From assembly GCA_030447945.1 (NCBI GenBank), contig JAUJNV010000115.1, positions 1 through 12,566 on the forward strand: a stretch of DNA of 12,566 nucleotides, in the 5' to 3' direction. Shown in pieces: positions 1 to 7,393 of this stretch. A program made the position numbers and the translations under genes. The notes beneath the pieces were generated by a model. That model made no database searches. It had not been told where the DNA came from and worked only from the letters and a program-made list of their open reading frames with translations. Within the stretch, counting starts at the first letter, position 1; every line of letters starts with the position of its first letter. The stretch is from Fimbriimonas sp. (GTDB taxonomy: Bacteria > Armatimonadota > Fimbriimonadia > Fimbriimonadales > Fimbriimonadaceae).

Positions 1-173
1 GCACGAACTCGTGGCAAAACGCGCACAAGAAGCTGGTGTGGTGCACCGAGAGGCGTGGGCGGGTCATAGACTTCTGGGTTTCGTTTTCCAACGCGGTGGT
101 CATCGTGGGGAGGCTTGTCCGGGAGGCCTGGACCCGCTACCGCTGGGAGGGGCGACCTCGTCGCAGACCATGA
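1..173 (+). CDS. IS5-type transposase, C-terminal fragment (runs off left edge)
   Basis: Reading from base 3, an open frame of 56 codons ends with TGA at 171-173. It begins TNSWQNAHKKLVWCTERR and ends RYRWEGRPRRRP. A Trp after Asn-Ser, a basic CTERR segment, a hydrophobic helix (FWVSFSNAVVIVGRLV) and an Arg/Pro-rich tail are typical of the extreme C-terminus of IS5-type DDE transposases. By family analogy the last catalytic Glu would lie just outside the window. The frame has strongly GC-ending codons, unlike the overlapping frame that starts at base 11, which I treat as a shadow. The stop is followed within 17 bases by the element end. Family assignment is from remembered similarity and moderately sure; that it is a transposase end is supported by the matching terminal repeat at 4937-5046. 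Confidence 0.7.
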   Translation, partial: TNSWQNAHKKLVWCTERRGRVIDFWVSFSNAVVIVGRLVREAWTRYRWEGRPRRRP

Positions 174-190
174 CCTATTGGCGCAGCCTC
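172..190 (+). repeat. Right terminal repeat of the insertion sequence
   Basis: The bases after the transposase stop, CCTATTGGCGCAGCCTC, reappear at 5030-5046 as CCTATTGGCGGAGCCTC with one mismatch and in the same orientation. A degenerate inverted copy lies at 4937-4951. Recurrence exactly downstream of a transposase stop marks it as the element's terminal sequence (inward reading begins GAGGCT). The TTA at 191-193, which is the stop codon of the oxidoreductase on the other strand, follows directly. The exact boundary and target duplication cannot be fixed without the left end. Confidence 0.6.
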
Positions 191-1180
191 TTAGTCAACT
201 GTTACACGCTTTGCTGTCTCGAATGACTCGATGGCGGCGTAGGCTAGTTCTAGCGCTCGGTACCCGGCACGCGCGTGTACCGGTGGCCCCTTTTTCTGCC
301 TGAACGCGCTGAGTATCTCGTCCACGTGCCGATCGAACGTGCGGTGAAATTCTCGGTCGTAGTCGTTAAAGTATCCTGCTTGCCACACGCGGGCCGTCTC
401 GTCGCCGACGGCTTGAAACGTGTACCGACGCACGGTGTCCTCTATAAGCACGCGGCCCTTCGTTCCGTTGATCTCCAGCATGTGGGTCTGCCTGTAAGCG
501 TAGGAAGAATCGTACGACCCTACCAGACTGCCGATCGCTCCGCTGTTGAAGCGCAGGCCGAGGATCAGCGTGCTGTATCCGTTGCCGACCTTGTTTGTCA
601 TTTCGGCTATGATCGACTCGATTGGGCCGCACAGGTACTCCAGCGTATCGAACCCGTGGCACTGAGTCTCTATAAGGTTGGCGTATGGATGATGACCGGA
701 GGATCCTTCCCCGCCGAAACGCCACGTGGCAAAGACGATGTCGCCGAGGAGCCCCTCTTCGATGGCTTTCCGTGCCAGTTGAACTGGACGGGCGTACCGA
801 TGGTTGAAGTTGAGGGCGAAAAAAAGGTCGCGCGTGGCGGCCTCGTCCAAGAGCGTGCGTGCCTCTGCGATGTCGAAGACCAGCGGTTTTTCCACGATCA
901 AGGGGACGCCCGCCTCTATAACCTGGAGGGTCGGCTCGAAGTGCCCGAGGTTGGGCAGGCAGATGCTCACGAGGTCCGGTCGTTCACTGTCCAGCATCTC
1001 TTGTATGTCGAGGTAGTAGCTAGCGCCGAGCTCTTCCGCCCGCGCCCTGGTCCGCTCTAAGGTTCTTCCCACCACCGCGCAAAAATCCACGTCCGGGCGT
1101 TCGGCGAAGATCCGGGCGTGCTGCAATCCCCAGCTTCCCGCCCCGATCAGGGCAACCTTCACGCGTTCTTCGCCATTCAT
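191..1180 (-). CDS. Gfo/Idh/MocA family NAD(P)-dependent oxidoreductase
   Basis: A cytosolic 329-residue dehydrogenase of the glucose-fructose oxidoreductase / inositol dehydrogenase family, which oxidises sugars, inositols or their derivatives with NAD(P). Seen: an N-terminal Rossmann fold with GAGSWG (residues 13-18), the family EKP motif (97-99) whose Lys is catalytic in relatives, an NHRY segment (126-129), and a QCHGFD segment (174-178) where relatives place active-site Asp/His. The length is normal and the frame is clean. The start ATG at 1180 overlaps the TGA of the upstream dehydrogenase as ATGA, so I prefer it to the ATG at 1255, which would run 25 codons into that gene. The stop TAA abuts the IS end at 190. 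It is the last gene of the minus-strand block. The substrate is unknown; sugar, inositol or sugar-acid are all possible. Confidence 0.93.
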   Translation of the reverse strand: MNGEERVKVALIGAGSWGLQHARIFAERPDVDFCAVVGRTLERTRARAEELGASYYLDIQEMLDSERPDLVSICLPNLGHFEPTLQVIEAGVPLIVEKPLVFDIAEARTLLDEAATRDLFFALNFNHRYARPVQLARKAIEEGLLGDIVFATWRFGGEGSSGHHPYANLIETQCHGFDTLEYLCGPIESIIAEMTNKVGNGYSTLILGLRFNSGAIGSLVGSYDSSYAYRQTHMLEINGTKGRVLIEDTVRRYTFQAVGDETARVWQAGYFNDYDREFHRTFDRHVDEILSAFRQKKGPPVHARAGYRALELAYAAIESFETAKRVTVD

Positions 1181-2217
1181 TGTTCTATGATCACCTTGCC
1201 GGTGTTTCCTTCGAAGAAAAGTTCGAACGCCTCTTTGACGTCTTGCACCGGGCACCTGTGCGTGATGATCTGGCTAAGATATGGGCGGTGTTGGCGGAGG
1301 AGCTCCAGGTTGGAAGCGAGCTCGCAGTAACAAAAGTACTCGCTCCCGAGCACGGCACATTCGGGCGCGATGAGGTCTCGGGAGACGTCGAGGCTGAGGT
1401 CTTCCCCGTGCCCCGCGCACACCAGCACCCCGCGTTTGGCCAGTACCTCCAGGTACGACTGCCTGGCAACGCGCTTCCCACTCGTGTCGATCACCAGGTC
1501 GATAGCATCCAAGCCGTGGCTTCGGACGCCCTCGGCGATTGTTTGCTCTCTCAGGTCTACGATCTCGCCGCCGAGCCGTTGTGCGAGGCTGAGTCGGTAC
1601 GGGACGAGATCCGAGATCAGGACGGGCATCTCCTGGCCGAACAGGATCCTCGCCATGGCCAACGCGCCCAGACCCAAGGGACCGGCGCCGGCGATCCCTA
1701 TCGATCCCGCGTCCTGGCGTAAGTGCTGGCCTCGCTCGATCGCGTGCCTCGTGGTGCCCATGACGTCGAGGAGCATGGTGGCCTCGGCGAGAGGGATGTC
1801 TTCGTCGACGGGGAAGAAAATGTTCTCGCTTATCAATGTGTACGGTCCGTAACCGCCGTCTTTGTTGAACCCCACGTCGCCCCGCTTGCTCAGGCACTGA
1901 TTGGTGAAGCCCAGCTTACAGCTACGGCATTCGCCACAAAAGTACATGAGGTAGATCACCCCGGGGGTTCCAACCGCCGTGTGCGTTCCTGGTCCCGCGT
2001 CCGCCACGACCCCCGCGGCTTCGTGCCCGGGTGTGACTTCGGAACCGCCAAAAAACTGCATCCTTTCGGAACCGCACAGCGCGTTGGCCTTGACCCGGAT
2101 CAGCAGCTGGCCGGGTCCCGGTGCTGGCACCGGCTTTGTTACGAAGTCGATCTCTCCGGTGCCTCTTCCCAAGAACCTGGGGACCGCCATCTCATCAGGT
2201 ACTGCGTTAACGGGCAT
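1177..2217 (-). CDS. Zinc-dependent MDR alcohol/polyol dehydrogenase
   Basis: A 346-residue medium-chain dehydrogenase, likely oxidising a secondary alcohol of a sugar or polyol with NAD(P)+. Seen: the catalytic zinc ligand region CGSERMQF (Cys48), GHE (64-66), the structural zinc knuckle with Cys94, Cys97, Cys100 and Cys108, and the nucleotide-binding loop GAGPLGLG (177-184). SER replaces the more usual SDL after the first zinc Cys. The start ATG at 2217 has a strong AGGAGG (2227-2232) nine bases upstream; an ATG at 2259 is in frame but has no comparable site. The stop overlaps the next gene as ATGA, so the two are probably co-translated. The frame is clean, unlike the related dehydrogenase at 5065-6098. 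A sorbitol/threonine-type dehydrogenase is the closest general description; the substrate is not readable. Confidence 0.92.
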   Translation of the reverse strand: MPVNAVPDEMAVPRFLGRGTGEIDFVTKPVPAPGPGQLLIRVKANALCGSERMQFFGGSEVTPGHEAAGVVADAGPGTHTAVGTPGVIYLMYFCGECRSCKLGFTNQCLSKRGDVGFNKDGGYGPYTLISENIFFPVDEDIPLAEATMLLDVMGTTRHAIERGQHLRQDAGSIGIAGAGPLGLGALAMARILFGQEMPVLISDLVPYRLSLAQRLGGEIVDLREQTIAEGVRSHGLDAIDLVIDTSGKRVARQSYLEVLAKRGVLVCAGHGEDLSLDVSRDLIAPECAVLGSEYFCYCELASNLELLRQHRPYLSQIITHRCPVQDVKEAFELFFEGNTGKVIIEQ

Positions 2218-2347
2218 CTTCCAGTTCCTCCTGAGGCTAGGGTACGTACCGTCGTTCACCTATCCCAACCACCGTCTACTGTTGTACGGACGTCCGGTGT
2301 CGGCGACGAGGGAGAGACGAGTCGAGTATGTTCTCGGGCGCATGAGC

Positions 2348-3123
2348 CTATTGCGCAGTGTATCCGCCATCCACGGCGAGGTTCGCTCCGGTAATAAACG
2401 ACGCTTCGTCGGAGGCCAAAAACAGGATCGCCGCAGCAACTTCGACGGGTTGCCCGAAACGGCCGATCGGGTGTCGCGCACGCAACCATTTGTGCTCGTC
2501 CGACAAGCGTTCGGGATCGTGAACCGGTCCGCCGATCAGGGGGGTTTCGACCGTGCCGGGCGAGACGGCGTTGACGCGGATATGGCGATCCGCAAACTCC
2601 ACTGCAAGCTGCCGCGTGAGTTGGAGGAGGCCGCCCTTGGATGGGCCATAGATCGATTGCCCGGGGATACCACACGTGGACGAGATCGAGGCGACGTTGA
2701 CGATGGCGCTTCTGACCGACATCGAGCATGGCCGGCAACGTATGCTTGCAGCACAGCGGCCCCCTGAGGGTTGATGCCGAGCACCCGGTCGAACTCGCGT
2801 CGGGCGCATCAATCGGATGTCCGCGCCGCTGCCTACCCCCGCATTATTGACGAGGATGTCGACACGCCCCTTGCGCGTCGAGGGCTGCGCGAATCATCGC
2901 CTGGACATCGGCTTCCTCGTACACGTCCACGCGTAATGCGCGCGCCTGCTCGCCGTCGGGGCTGATGCGCCGAGCCGTGGCTTGGGCCCCGGCCGCGTTA
3001 CGGTCGGCGACCAGCACCACCGCGCTCGCGCGCGAACAGCTCTGGCCGTCGCTGCGCGATCCCGGAGGCCGCGCCTGTGATTACCGCTACTTTCCCCTTC
3101 TGGCCACCTTCCGGCCCACCCAT
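2348..3123 (-). pseudogene. SDR-family dehydrogenase, frameshifted (first of three tandem)
   Basis: A short-chain dehydrogenase/reductase spread over all three frames. Pieced together it reads GKVAVITGAASGI (cofactor loop), KGRVDILVNNAGV (NNAG), LGINPQGA, PAMLDVGQK, then a long clean stretch with NVASIS (catalytic Ser), YGPSKGG (catalytic Tyr-x3-Lys), RVNAVSPGTVETPL and the normal SDR ending AVDGGYTAQ before TAG at 2348-2350. The start ATG at 3121-3123 has GGAAGG just upstream. The 776 bp span is that of a full 258-residue SDR, so damage is limited to single-base indels, at least five, for example near 3057, 3030, 2885, 2800 and 2730. It is a sugar or polyol NAD(P) dehydrogenase if repaired. 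It could be decay or sequence error. Confidence 0.85.
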
Positions 3124-3190
3124 ATATCCTTCCTGTAGCGCTGTGCCCCAAGGTTCGGCATGTCATCCATGCCCAGAGCATGATCACGCG

Positions 3191-3207
3191 CGCACCATCA
3201 CGGTGCG
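3191..3207 (-). other. Intercistronic stem-loop between two SDR genes
   Basis: CGCACC / GGTGCG form a perfect 6 bp stem around a 5-base loop in the 120-base gap between the SDR genes at 3244-4000 and 2348-3123. No T-run follows on either strand, so a terminator is unlikely. It is short and could be chance in GC-rich DNA. Confidence 0.3.
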
Positions 3208-3243
3208 GCGAAATATGCTCCCTCTGTAGGGCACGTTGGCCGG

Positions 3244-4000
3244 CTAGCGCGCGAGCCAGCCACCGTCGACCACCAGCATGTGCCCGTGCACGTAGTCCAG
3301 GCGGACGAGGCTAGGAACACCGCTCGCCCCCTGCCACGTCCTCGGCCGTGCCCCAACGACCGGCCGGAATACGGTCACCACCGCCCGGCCGCGGGCGGGG
3401 TCGGCTCGGAGAAGTCCACGTTGAGGTCGGTGTCCATATATCCTGGTGCGATCGCGTTGACGTTGACCCCGTGTCCGGCCCATTCGTTGCACAAGGCCTT
3501 GGTCAGCCCCGCGACGGCGTGCTTGCTGGCGGCGTAGGCTGGAACCGTGATCCCCCTGAACCGCGAGAAGCGAAGCGGTGTTGACGATCTTGCCGTACCT
3601 GGCGCACCATCTCGCGCCTGGAACACCGGGCAGAAGAACACAGCATCAAGGTTGACCGCCAGCACGGCTTCCCAATCGTCGAACGAAAAGTCGGCTGCCG
3701 AGGCGGCGCTGAACGCCGGCGTTGTTGACGAGGATGTCCACGCGCCCAAAACGGTCCAGGATCGCGCGAGCGCGCGTTGCGCCGCGTCGGGATCGTTCAG
3801 GTCGAGCGCGCCAGGGGCACAGGGCGACGTCCTGCCGCGTGTTCACGCGCTCGTTCAATGCTGGCATTGACCGGACCGAAGCACGGACACGATATCCGCC
3901 CCAGCTTCAGCCAGCGCCGTGGCCATGCCGAGGCCCAGCCCGCGGTTACCGCCCGTTATCAGCGCGACCCGGCCACGAGTCGGAAGCGATCAAGAATCAT
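3244..4000 (-). pseudogene. KduD-like SDR dehydrogenase, frameshifted
   Basis: A second SDR, resembling 2-deoxy-D-gluconate 3-dehydrogenase / KduD, which interconverts keto and hydroxy forms of deoxy sugar acids. The pieces are an N-terminal glycine loop (ITGGNRGLGLGMA) followed by out-of-frame parts, GRVDILVNNAGVQRR, DDWEAVLAVNLDAVFF, AYAASKHAVAGLTKAL (Tyr-x3-Lys), VNVNAIAPGYMDTDLN, and the end YVHGHMLVVDGGWLAR. The GGWLAR terminus and GYM-D/T-T segment are what point to KduD; substrate remains inference because SDR specificity is loose. The start ATG at 3998-4000 has GGAGG immediately upstream and lies 28 bases after the neighbouring SDR stop. The 757 bp span equals a full 252-residue SDR, with several 1-base indels (near 3975, 3720, 3385 and 3340). 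Confidence 0.82.
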
Positions 4001-4028
4001 GTTCCTCCATCCTCGGACGCGATGCCGA

Positions 4029-4828
4029 TCAGCCAGCGAGAATCCCGCCACCGACGTTGAAGGCTTCCCGGTGACGTAGCCCGAGTCGGGGCCCACGAGG
4101 AACGAGACCATCGCCGCCACCTCCTCCGGCCGCTCGATCCGATTCATGGGGATACGGCCGCACATCGCCTGCACGGATCTTGGCTGGCGACTCGCCCGTC
4201 ACGCGGGCGAACTCGCGATCCACCACCTCCTGCATCGGCGTGTCGACTACGCCCGGGCAGTGACGGCGTTGACGCGGCATGCCGCTGGCGGTGAGCCAGC
4301 GCAAAGGTCTTGGTCATGGCGATCACGGCCGCCTTGCCTACATTGTAGACCGGTGGTAGATCGTGCTGGCGAGCTTGCCCGCGATCGAGGCCATGTTGAC
4401 GATCCGCCCGCTGCTGCTCCACCATGTGGCGAAGCGCGAGCTGACAGCAGAAGTAGACCGCTTTGGCGTTGACGTCCATCAAGGCATCCCAGTGCTCCTC
4501 GGTCACGTCGAGGGCAGCGCCGCACGCTGGATCGCGGCGTTATTGATCAGGACATCGAACCGACCGAAGGTGGCGAGCGTCGCGTCGAGCATGCGTTGCC
4601 GATCGTCCGCGGCTATGATGCCGACGGCGAGGGCGAGCGCCCGGCGAGTGATGTCGCGCACTTCGGCGGCGACGGCCTCGGCCTGTTCGTCCTGCCGATC
4701 GGCGACGACCACGTCCATGCCGTCCTGCGCCAGACGCAGCGCGATCGCCCGCCCGATGCCCTGCCCGCCGCCCGTGACGACCCCGACTTGGTCCAGTGAC
4801 TGGCCTGGAAGAAGATTTCGTTTCTCAC
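4029..4828 (-). pseudogene. SDR-family dehydrogenase, frameshifted (third of three tandem)
   Basis: A third SDR, in pieces: LDQVGVVTGGGQGIGRAIAL (cofactor loop TGGGQGIG), AQDGMDVVVADRQDEQAEAV, FGRFDVLINNAAIQRAAL (NNAA), TEEHWDALMDVNAKAVYFCC, VNMASIAGK, PVYNVGKAAVIAMTKTFAL (Tyr-x3-Lys), [24 protein letters not shown], and [19 protein letters not shown] to the end VGGGILAG. The likely start is GTG at 4826-4828 with GGGGAG upstream, followed by an indel within the first dozen codons. The 800 bp span is full length. It differs clearly in sequence from the other two SDRs, so these are not a fresh duplication. It is the first SDR transcribed, with the MITE-like element just upstream. The substrate is unknown. 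Confidence 0.83.
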
Positions 4829-4936
4829 CTGCTCCCCTGTGTTGACCTACTTAGCGCGAGCCGCCGTCGGCGCAGCCGTCAATTACTCTGCTCCATTCGC
4901 AAAAACACTTCGAGACGCACACCGGGGTTTCGCTTA

Positions 4937-5046
4937 GAGCCCGCCATAGGCTGGCAACTTTTCGTGCTTTAGAATCTTTATGTATGATCAAACCGCTCCT
5001 TCAGTGTCGATTGATACATTCGCTACTCGCCTATTGGCGGAGCCTC
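4937..5046. mobile_element. MITE-like element or IS remnant with terminal inverted repeats
   Basis: The right end, CCTATTGGCGGAGCCTC (5030-5046), matches the IS end at 174-190. The left end at 4937-4951 reads GAGCCCGCCATAGGC, which aligns to the inverted right end GAGGCTCCGCCAATAGGC after two small gaps. TA flanks both ends (4935-4936 and 5047-5048), the short target duplication expected for some IS5-group elements. The interior of about 75 bp is AT-richer than its surroundings and has no transposase similarity that I can see. It lies between the MDR gene stop (5065) and the SDR start (4828), where the SDR block's promoter would be expected. A non-autonomous relative of the IS at the left edge fits best; chance is unlikely for the right end, possible for the left. 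Confidence 0.5.
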
Positions 5047-5064
5047 TAGTAATTGAATCCTTGC

Positions 5065-6098
5065 CTACGACCAAGAGATGACGACCTGCTTCTCTCTTCG
5101 TCCTGTCGGCGTCGAAGGTTCGTAGGCCCGCCCGTCTCCGAGAGCGGGAAGGCGTGCGTCGCTGGTCGTCGGGGTGCAGACCCTTGCGGGCGAGGTGCTC
5201 CAGGAGCTGCCCCATCTCGTGGAGCCCGCAGACCCACGAGCCGAGAGCGTCAGCTGCTTGTGCAACAAGAGCGGGCTCGGCTCGAAGGTGATCGATCCCT
5301 CGCCCAGATAGACCACCTCGCCCTCATTTCCTCGCGCGCCGCCTCCAGGCACAGCGTCCGCCGGCGGCGCTACCAGAGCAGTCCAGGTGCGACCTCCGCG
5401 CCGTGGCTGCCGGTGAGCCCAGGATCTGCTCGCGCCCTCACCGCCCAGCAAGACGTGGGCGGCTCCTCGCCTTCTCGGCCAGCTCCAGGCGCTCGGGGAA
5501 CAGCGGCCGACGCCCACGACCTGACCCGCCGGAGGAGCGAGCATCGGCGGCGCCAAGCCCCACCGCTCCGAGGCCGACGACGAGGACCCTGTCGCGGCCC
5601 GAGACGTCGGCGCACATACCCTGGTAGGCGGTGCCGAACCCGCAGGCCACCAGGGCGCCGTCGGCGTACGTTAGCTCTTCGGGCAGGTGGAGCAGGGTGC
5701 GGGCCTCGGCGAGGAGGTAGTCGGCGTGGCCGGGCCGTCGTGCTGCCAGCCATAGGCCGACCTCCCGGGCGAGTGGCACCCGGATCATGAACCCTTGCGG
5801 CACTCCTCGCAGTGGCCGCAGCCGACGATGTGGTAGACGACGACCCTGTCTCCCGCCTCGAACCCGGAGACGCCTGGCCCCCGGCCTCGACCTGTCCCGC
5901 CGGCTCGTGGCCCGGCGGTGACGTTCTGGTAACGCTCGTTGGGTCCGAGCTCTGTGCTCGTGGTAGATGGCGCGCAGGCGTCGCTGCTGTCGGGCAGAGG
6001 CCCGACGCCTTCATTTTGACGAGCACCTGACCGCCCCAGGGTCCGGGCGGTCGAACTCCCCGATCTCCACCCGCTCCTGGCCCGTAGGATCACCTCAT
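5065..6098 (-). pseudogene. Zinc-dependent MDR dehydrogenase, frameshifted
   Basis: A second medium-chain zinc dehydrogenase, read in pieces: [13 protein letters not shown] (catalytic zinc Cys), [10 protein letters not shown] (Gly-His-Glu), [20 protein letters not shown] with CEECRKG (structural zinc cysteines), [38 protein letters not shown] (Rossmann loop), GNEGEVVYLGEGSITFEPSP, LLLHKQLTLS, GQLLEHLARKGLHPDD and a final VVISWS before TAG at 5065-5067. The 1034 bp span is that of a normal ~345-residue MDR. The probable start is ATG at 6096-6098, with only a weak ribosome site. Many 1-base indels separate the pieces. It is transcribed divergently from the epimerase block and is paralogous to, but not a close copy of, the intact dehydrogenase at 1177-2217. 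The likely role is oxidation of a sugar or polyol hydroxyl. Confidence 0.83.
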
Positions 6099-6337
6099 GC
6101 CGTTGAGCTGCCGATGCCCCCGACCCTACCGGTTGCGAGTTCACTACCACCTAACCTATAGGACCGCGCCTGCTGAGATCGCACCCCTAGCCCTTTCCTC
6201 GCTCTGCCTTCGTTCATTGTATTCATTTTACCCACTTCTTTCTCAACAAGGGTGCCGTTACCGGCCGTATCTGTTCCTTCGGAACGCGGGATCGTGCCAT
6301 TCATTCGTGTCGAACAATACTTTTACATTCAACCAAG

Positions 6338-6365
6338 TTGACCATTGTGCGCGCTCTGGTAGTCT
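6338..6365 (+). promoter_or_regulatory. Candidate sigma-70-type promoter for the epimerase/transport block
   Basis: TTGACC (6338-6343), a 16-base spacer and TAGTCT (6360-6365), which fits the TAnnnT actinobacterial -10 pattern. It is placed 65 bases before the epimerase start, inside the AT-richer divergent region. Judged by eye only. Confidence 0.4.
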
Positions 6366-6383
6366 GCGGGCCCACGGATCGTG

Positions 6384-6401
6384 GACAAAGGAGACAAAGG
6401 A
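6384..6401 (+). repeat. Tandem 9-bp repeat carrying a Shine-Dalgarno core
   Basis: GACAAAGGA occurs twice back to back (6384-6392 and 6393-6401) and is followed by G, giving two AAAGGAG sites. The second is 7 bases before the ATG at 6410. A real epimerase ribosome site, GGAGG, lies separately at 6416-6420. Confidence 0.75.
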
Positions 6402-6409
6402 GCAAATTG

Positions 6410-6433
6410 ATGAGCGGAGGAAAGTTTCGATGA
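6410..6433 (+). CDS. Possible 7-codon leader ORF (MSGGKFR) coupled to the epimerase
   Basis: ATG at 6410 has AAAGGAG seven bases upstream, reads MSGGKFR and stops at TGA 6431-6433, overlapping the epimerase ATG (6430-6432) as ATGA. The epimerase ribosome site lies inside this leader. It might couple translation; it may equally be chance in such a short frame. The peptide has no repeated codon that would suggest amino-acid attenuation. Confidence 0.25.
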   Translation: MSGGKFR

Positions 6434-7276
6434 CCTCCTTCGGGGCCCACGCGTTCATTTGGTCAGTGGAGTGGATGCCCGAGGGGCGAAGAGGGTCATC
6501 GAAGGCGCGGCGGAGGCCGGATTAGACTTCGTGGAGATACCGCTGCTACGCCCGAGGAGATGGACGTCGCCGGAACCCGCGATCTGTTGGAGCGCCACGG
6601 CATAGGTTGCACCTGCTCACTGGGCTTGCCCAGGAAGGCGCACCTTCCCTTCGCCCCGGACGAGGCAGAAAGGTTTTGAGAACGGCGGTGGACGTTACCG
6701 CCGGGCTCGGTGCCTTGAGCTTTCGGGGGCGATCTACACGCACCTGGGCACCCTCACCGGCAAGCCTCCGCAGGAGGAACTCGGAAGTGCAAAGTGTGCG
6801 GGTGCTCAAGGACGTGGCCCGGTACGCGGCCGAGAGGGACGTTTCCTTGGGGGTGGAGGCGATCAACCGGTACGAGACCTACTTCTAGAACTCCTGCCTC
6901 CCAGGCGGTTTGACTGAACGCGTCGGAGAGCTGAACGTCTTCGTGCACTCCGAGACCTACCACATGAACATCGAAGAGAAGGGCTTCTACGACCCGATAG
7001 TGGCTGCGGGGCCGAGGATGCGCTACATCCACCTCTCCGAGTCCGACCGAGGCACGCCTGGCACCGGTAACGTCCCGGACGACGTGTTCCGGGGGCTGAA
7101 GGACATCGGTTACGATGGGCGCCCGGTGATGGAGTCCTTCGCCGCGGTGAACGAGGACATCATCGGCGCGACCGCTCTCTGGCGCGACGTCGTGGGAGAT
7201 CCTAGAGCCCTCATCGGCGACGGTTTGGCTCCTCTCCGCCAGAAGGCGGTCCTCCATGGTCTGCTGCGCGAGTTAA
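6430..7276 (+). pseudogene. D-tagatose 3-epimerase-like ketose epimerase, broken
   Basis: A TIM-barrel sugar epimerase resembling D-tagatose/D-psicose 3-epimerases, which epimerise free ketoses at C3 using a divalent metal. Seen: GAHAFIWSVEW at the N-terminus, IYTHLGTLTGKPPQEEEL (one shift), VSLGVEAINRYETY (metal Glu), NVFVHSETYHMNIEEKGFYD, YIHLSESDRGTPGTGNVPDD (metal His region), GYDGRPVMESFAAVNEDI (metal Glu) and ATALWRDVVGDP. The start ATG at 6430 has GGAGG nine bases upstream. Damage: single-base indels near 6490, 6552, 6675 and 6715-6790, and an in-frame TAG at 6886-6888 where Leu is usual. A Glu sits in HSETYHMN where the family normally has a metal-binding Asp. I place the end at TAA 7274-7276; the main frame would otherwise run to 7338. 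Confidence 0.85.
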
Positions 7277-7278
7277 GC

Positions 7279-7300
7279 CCGCGAAGAGCCTACTTCGCGG
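7279..7300 (+). other. Intercistronic stem-loop after the epimerase
   Basis: CCGCGAAG and CTTCGCGG form a perfect 8 bp stem around a 6-base loop, starting 2 bases after the probable TAA of the epimerase and about 95 bases before the isomerase start. No T-run follows, so it may protect or process the transcript rather than end it. Confidence 0.45.
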
Positions 7301-7393
7301 TGCGGAGGCGGCGAGCGCAACCGGTAGGCGTCGCGTGAACTCGCGCTGTGTTGTCCGAAGCGTGTTGGGCGGTCGTCAAGGAGGTAAACAGCA

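Larger units (their letters stand above)
6099..6429. promoter_or_regulatory. Divergent intergenic control region
   Basis: About 330 bases without a convincing long gene, between the minus-strand MDR gene and the plus-strand epimerase. It is clearly AT-richer than its flanks, especially 6200-6345. It holds a plausible plus-strand promoter (6338-6365), a small inverted repeat GTTCC-TTC-GGAAC (6273-6285) and, on the minus strand, a weak TACAAT-like -10 candidate near 6215. The plus-strand leader holds a duplicated Shine-Dalgarno segment and a 7-codon ORF. No riboswitch or clear long operator palindrome was recognised. Confidence 0.55.

Noticed and set aside
11..226. 71-codon frame at the left edge
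   Set aside because: It overlaps the transposase tail in another frame; the frame ending at 173 has the better codon bias and recognisable transposase sequence, and the 71-codon frame runs through the IS end.
275..1060. Plus-strand open frame opposite the Gfo/Idh/MocA gene
   Set aside because: It has no ribosome site or recognisable motif and is antisense to a clear, intact dehydrogenase.
2241..2296. Palindromes GGTACGTACC (2241-2250) and CGGACGTCCG (2287-2296) as operators
   Set aside because: They are short, unrelated to each other, and lie in a 130-base spacer inside the minus-strand block with no promoter visible; more likely chance.
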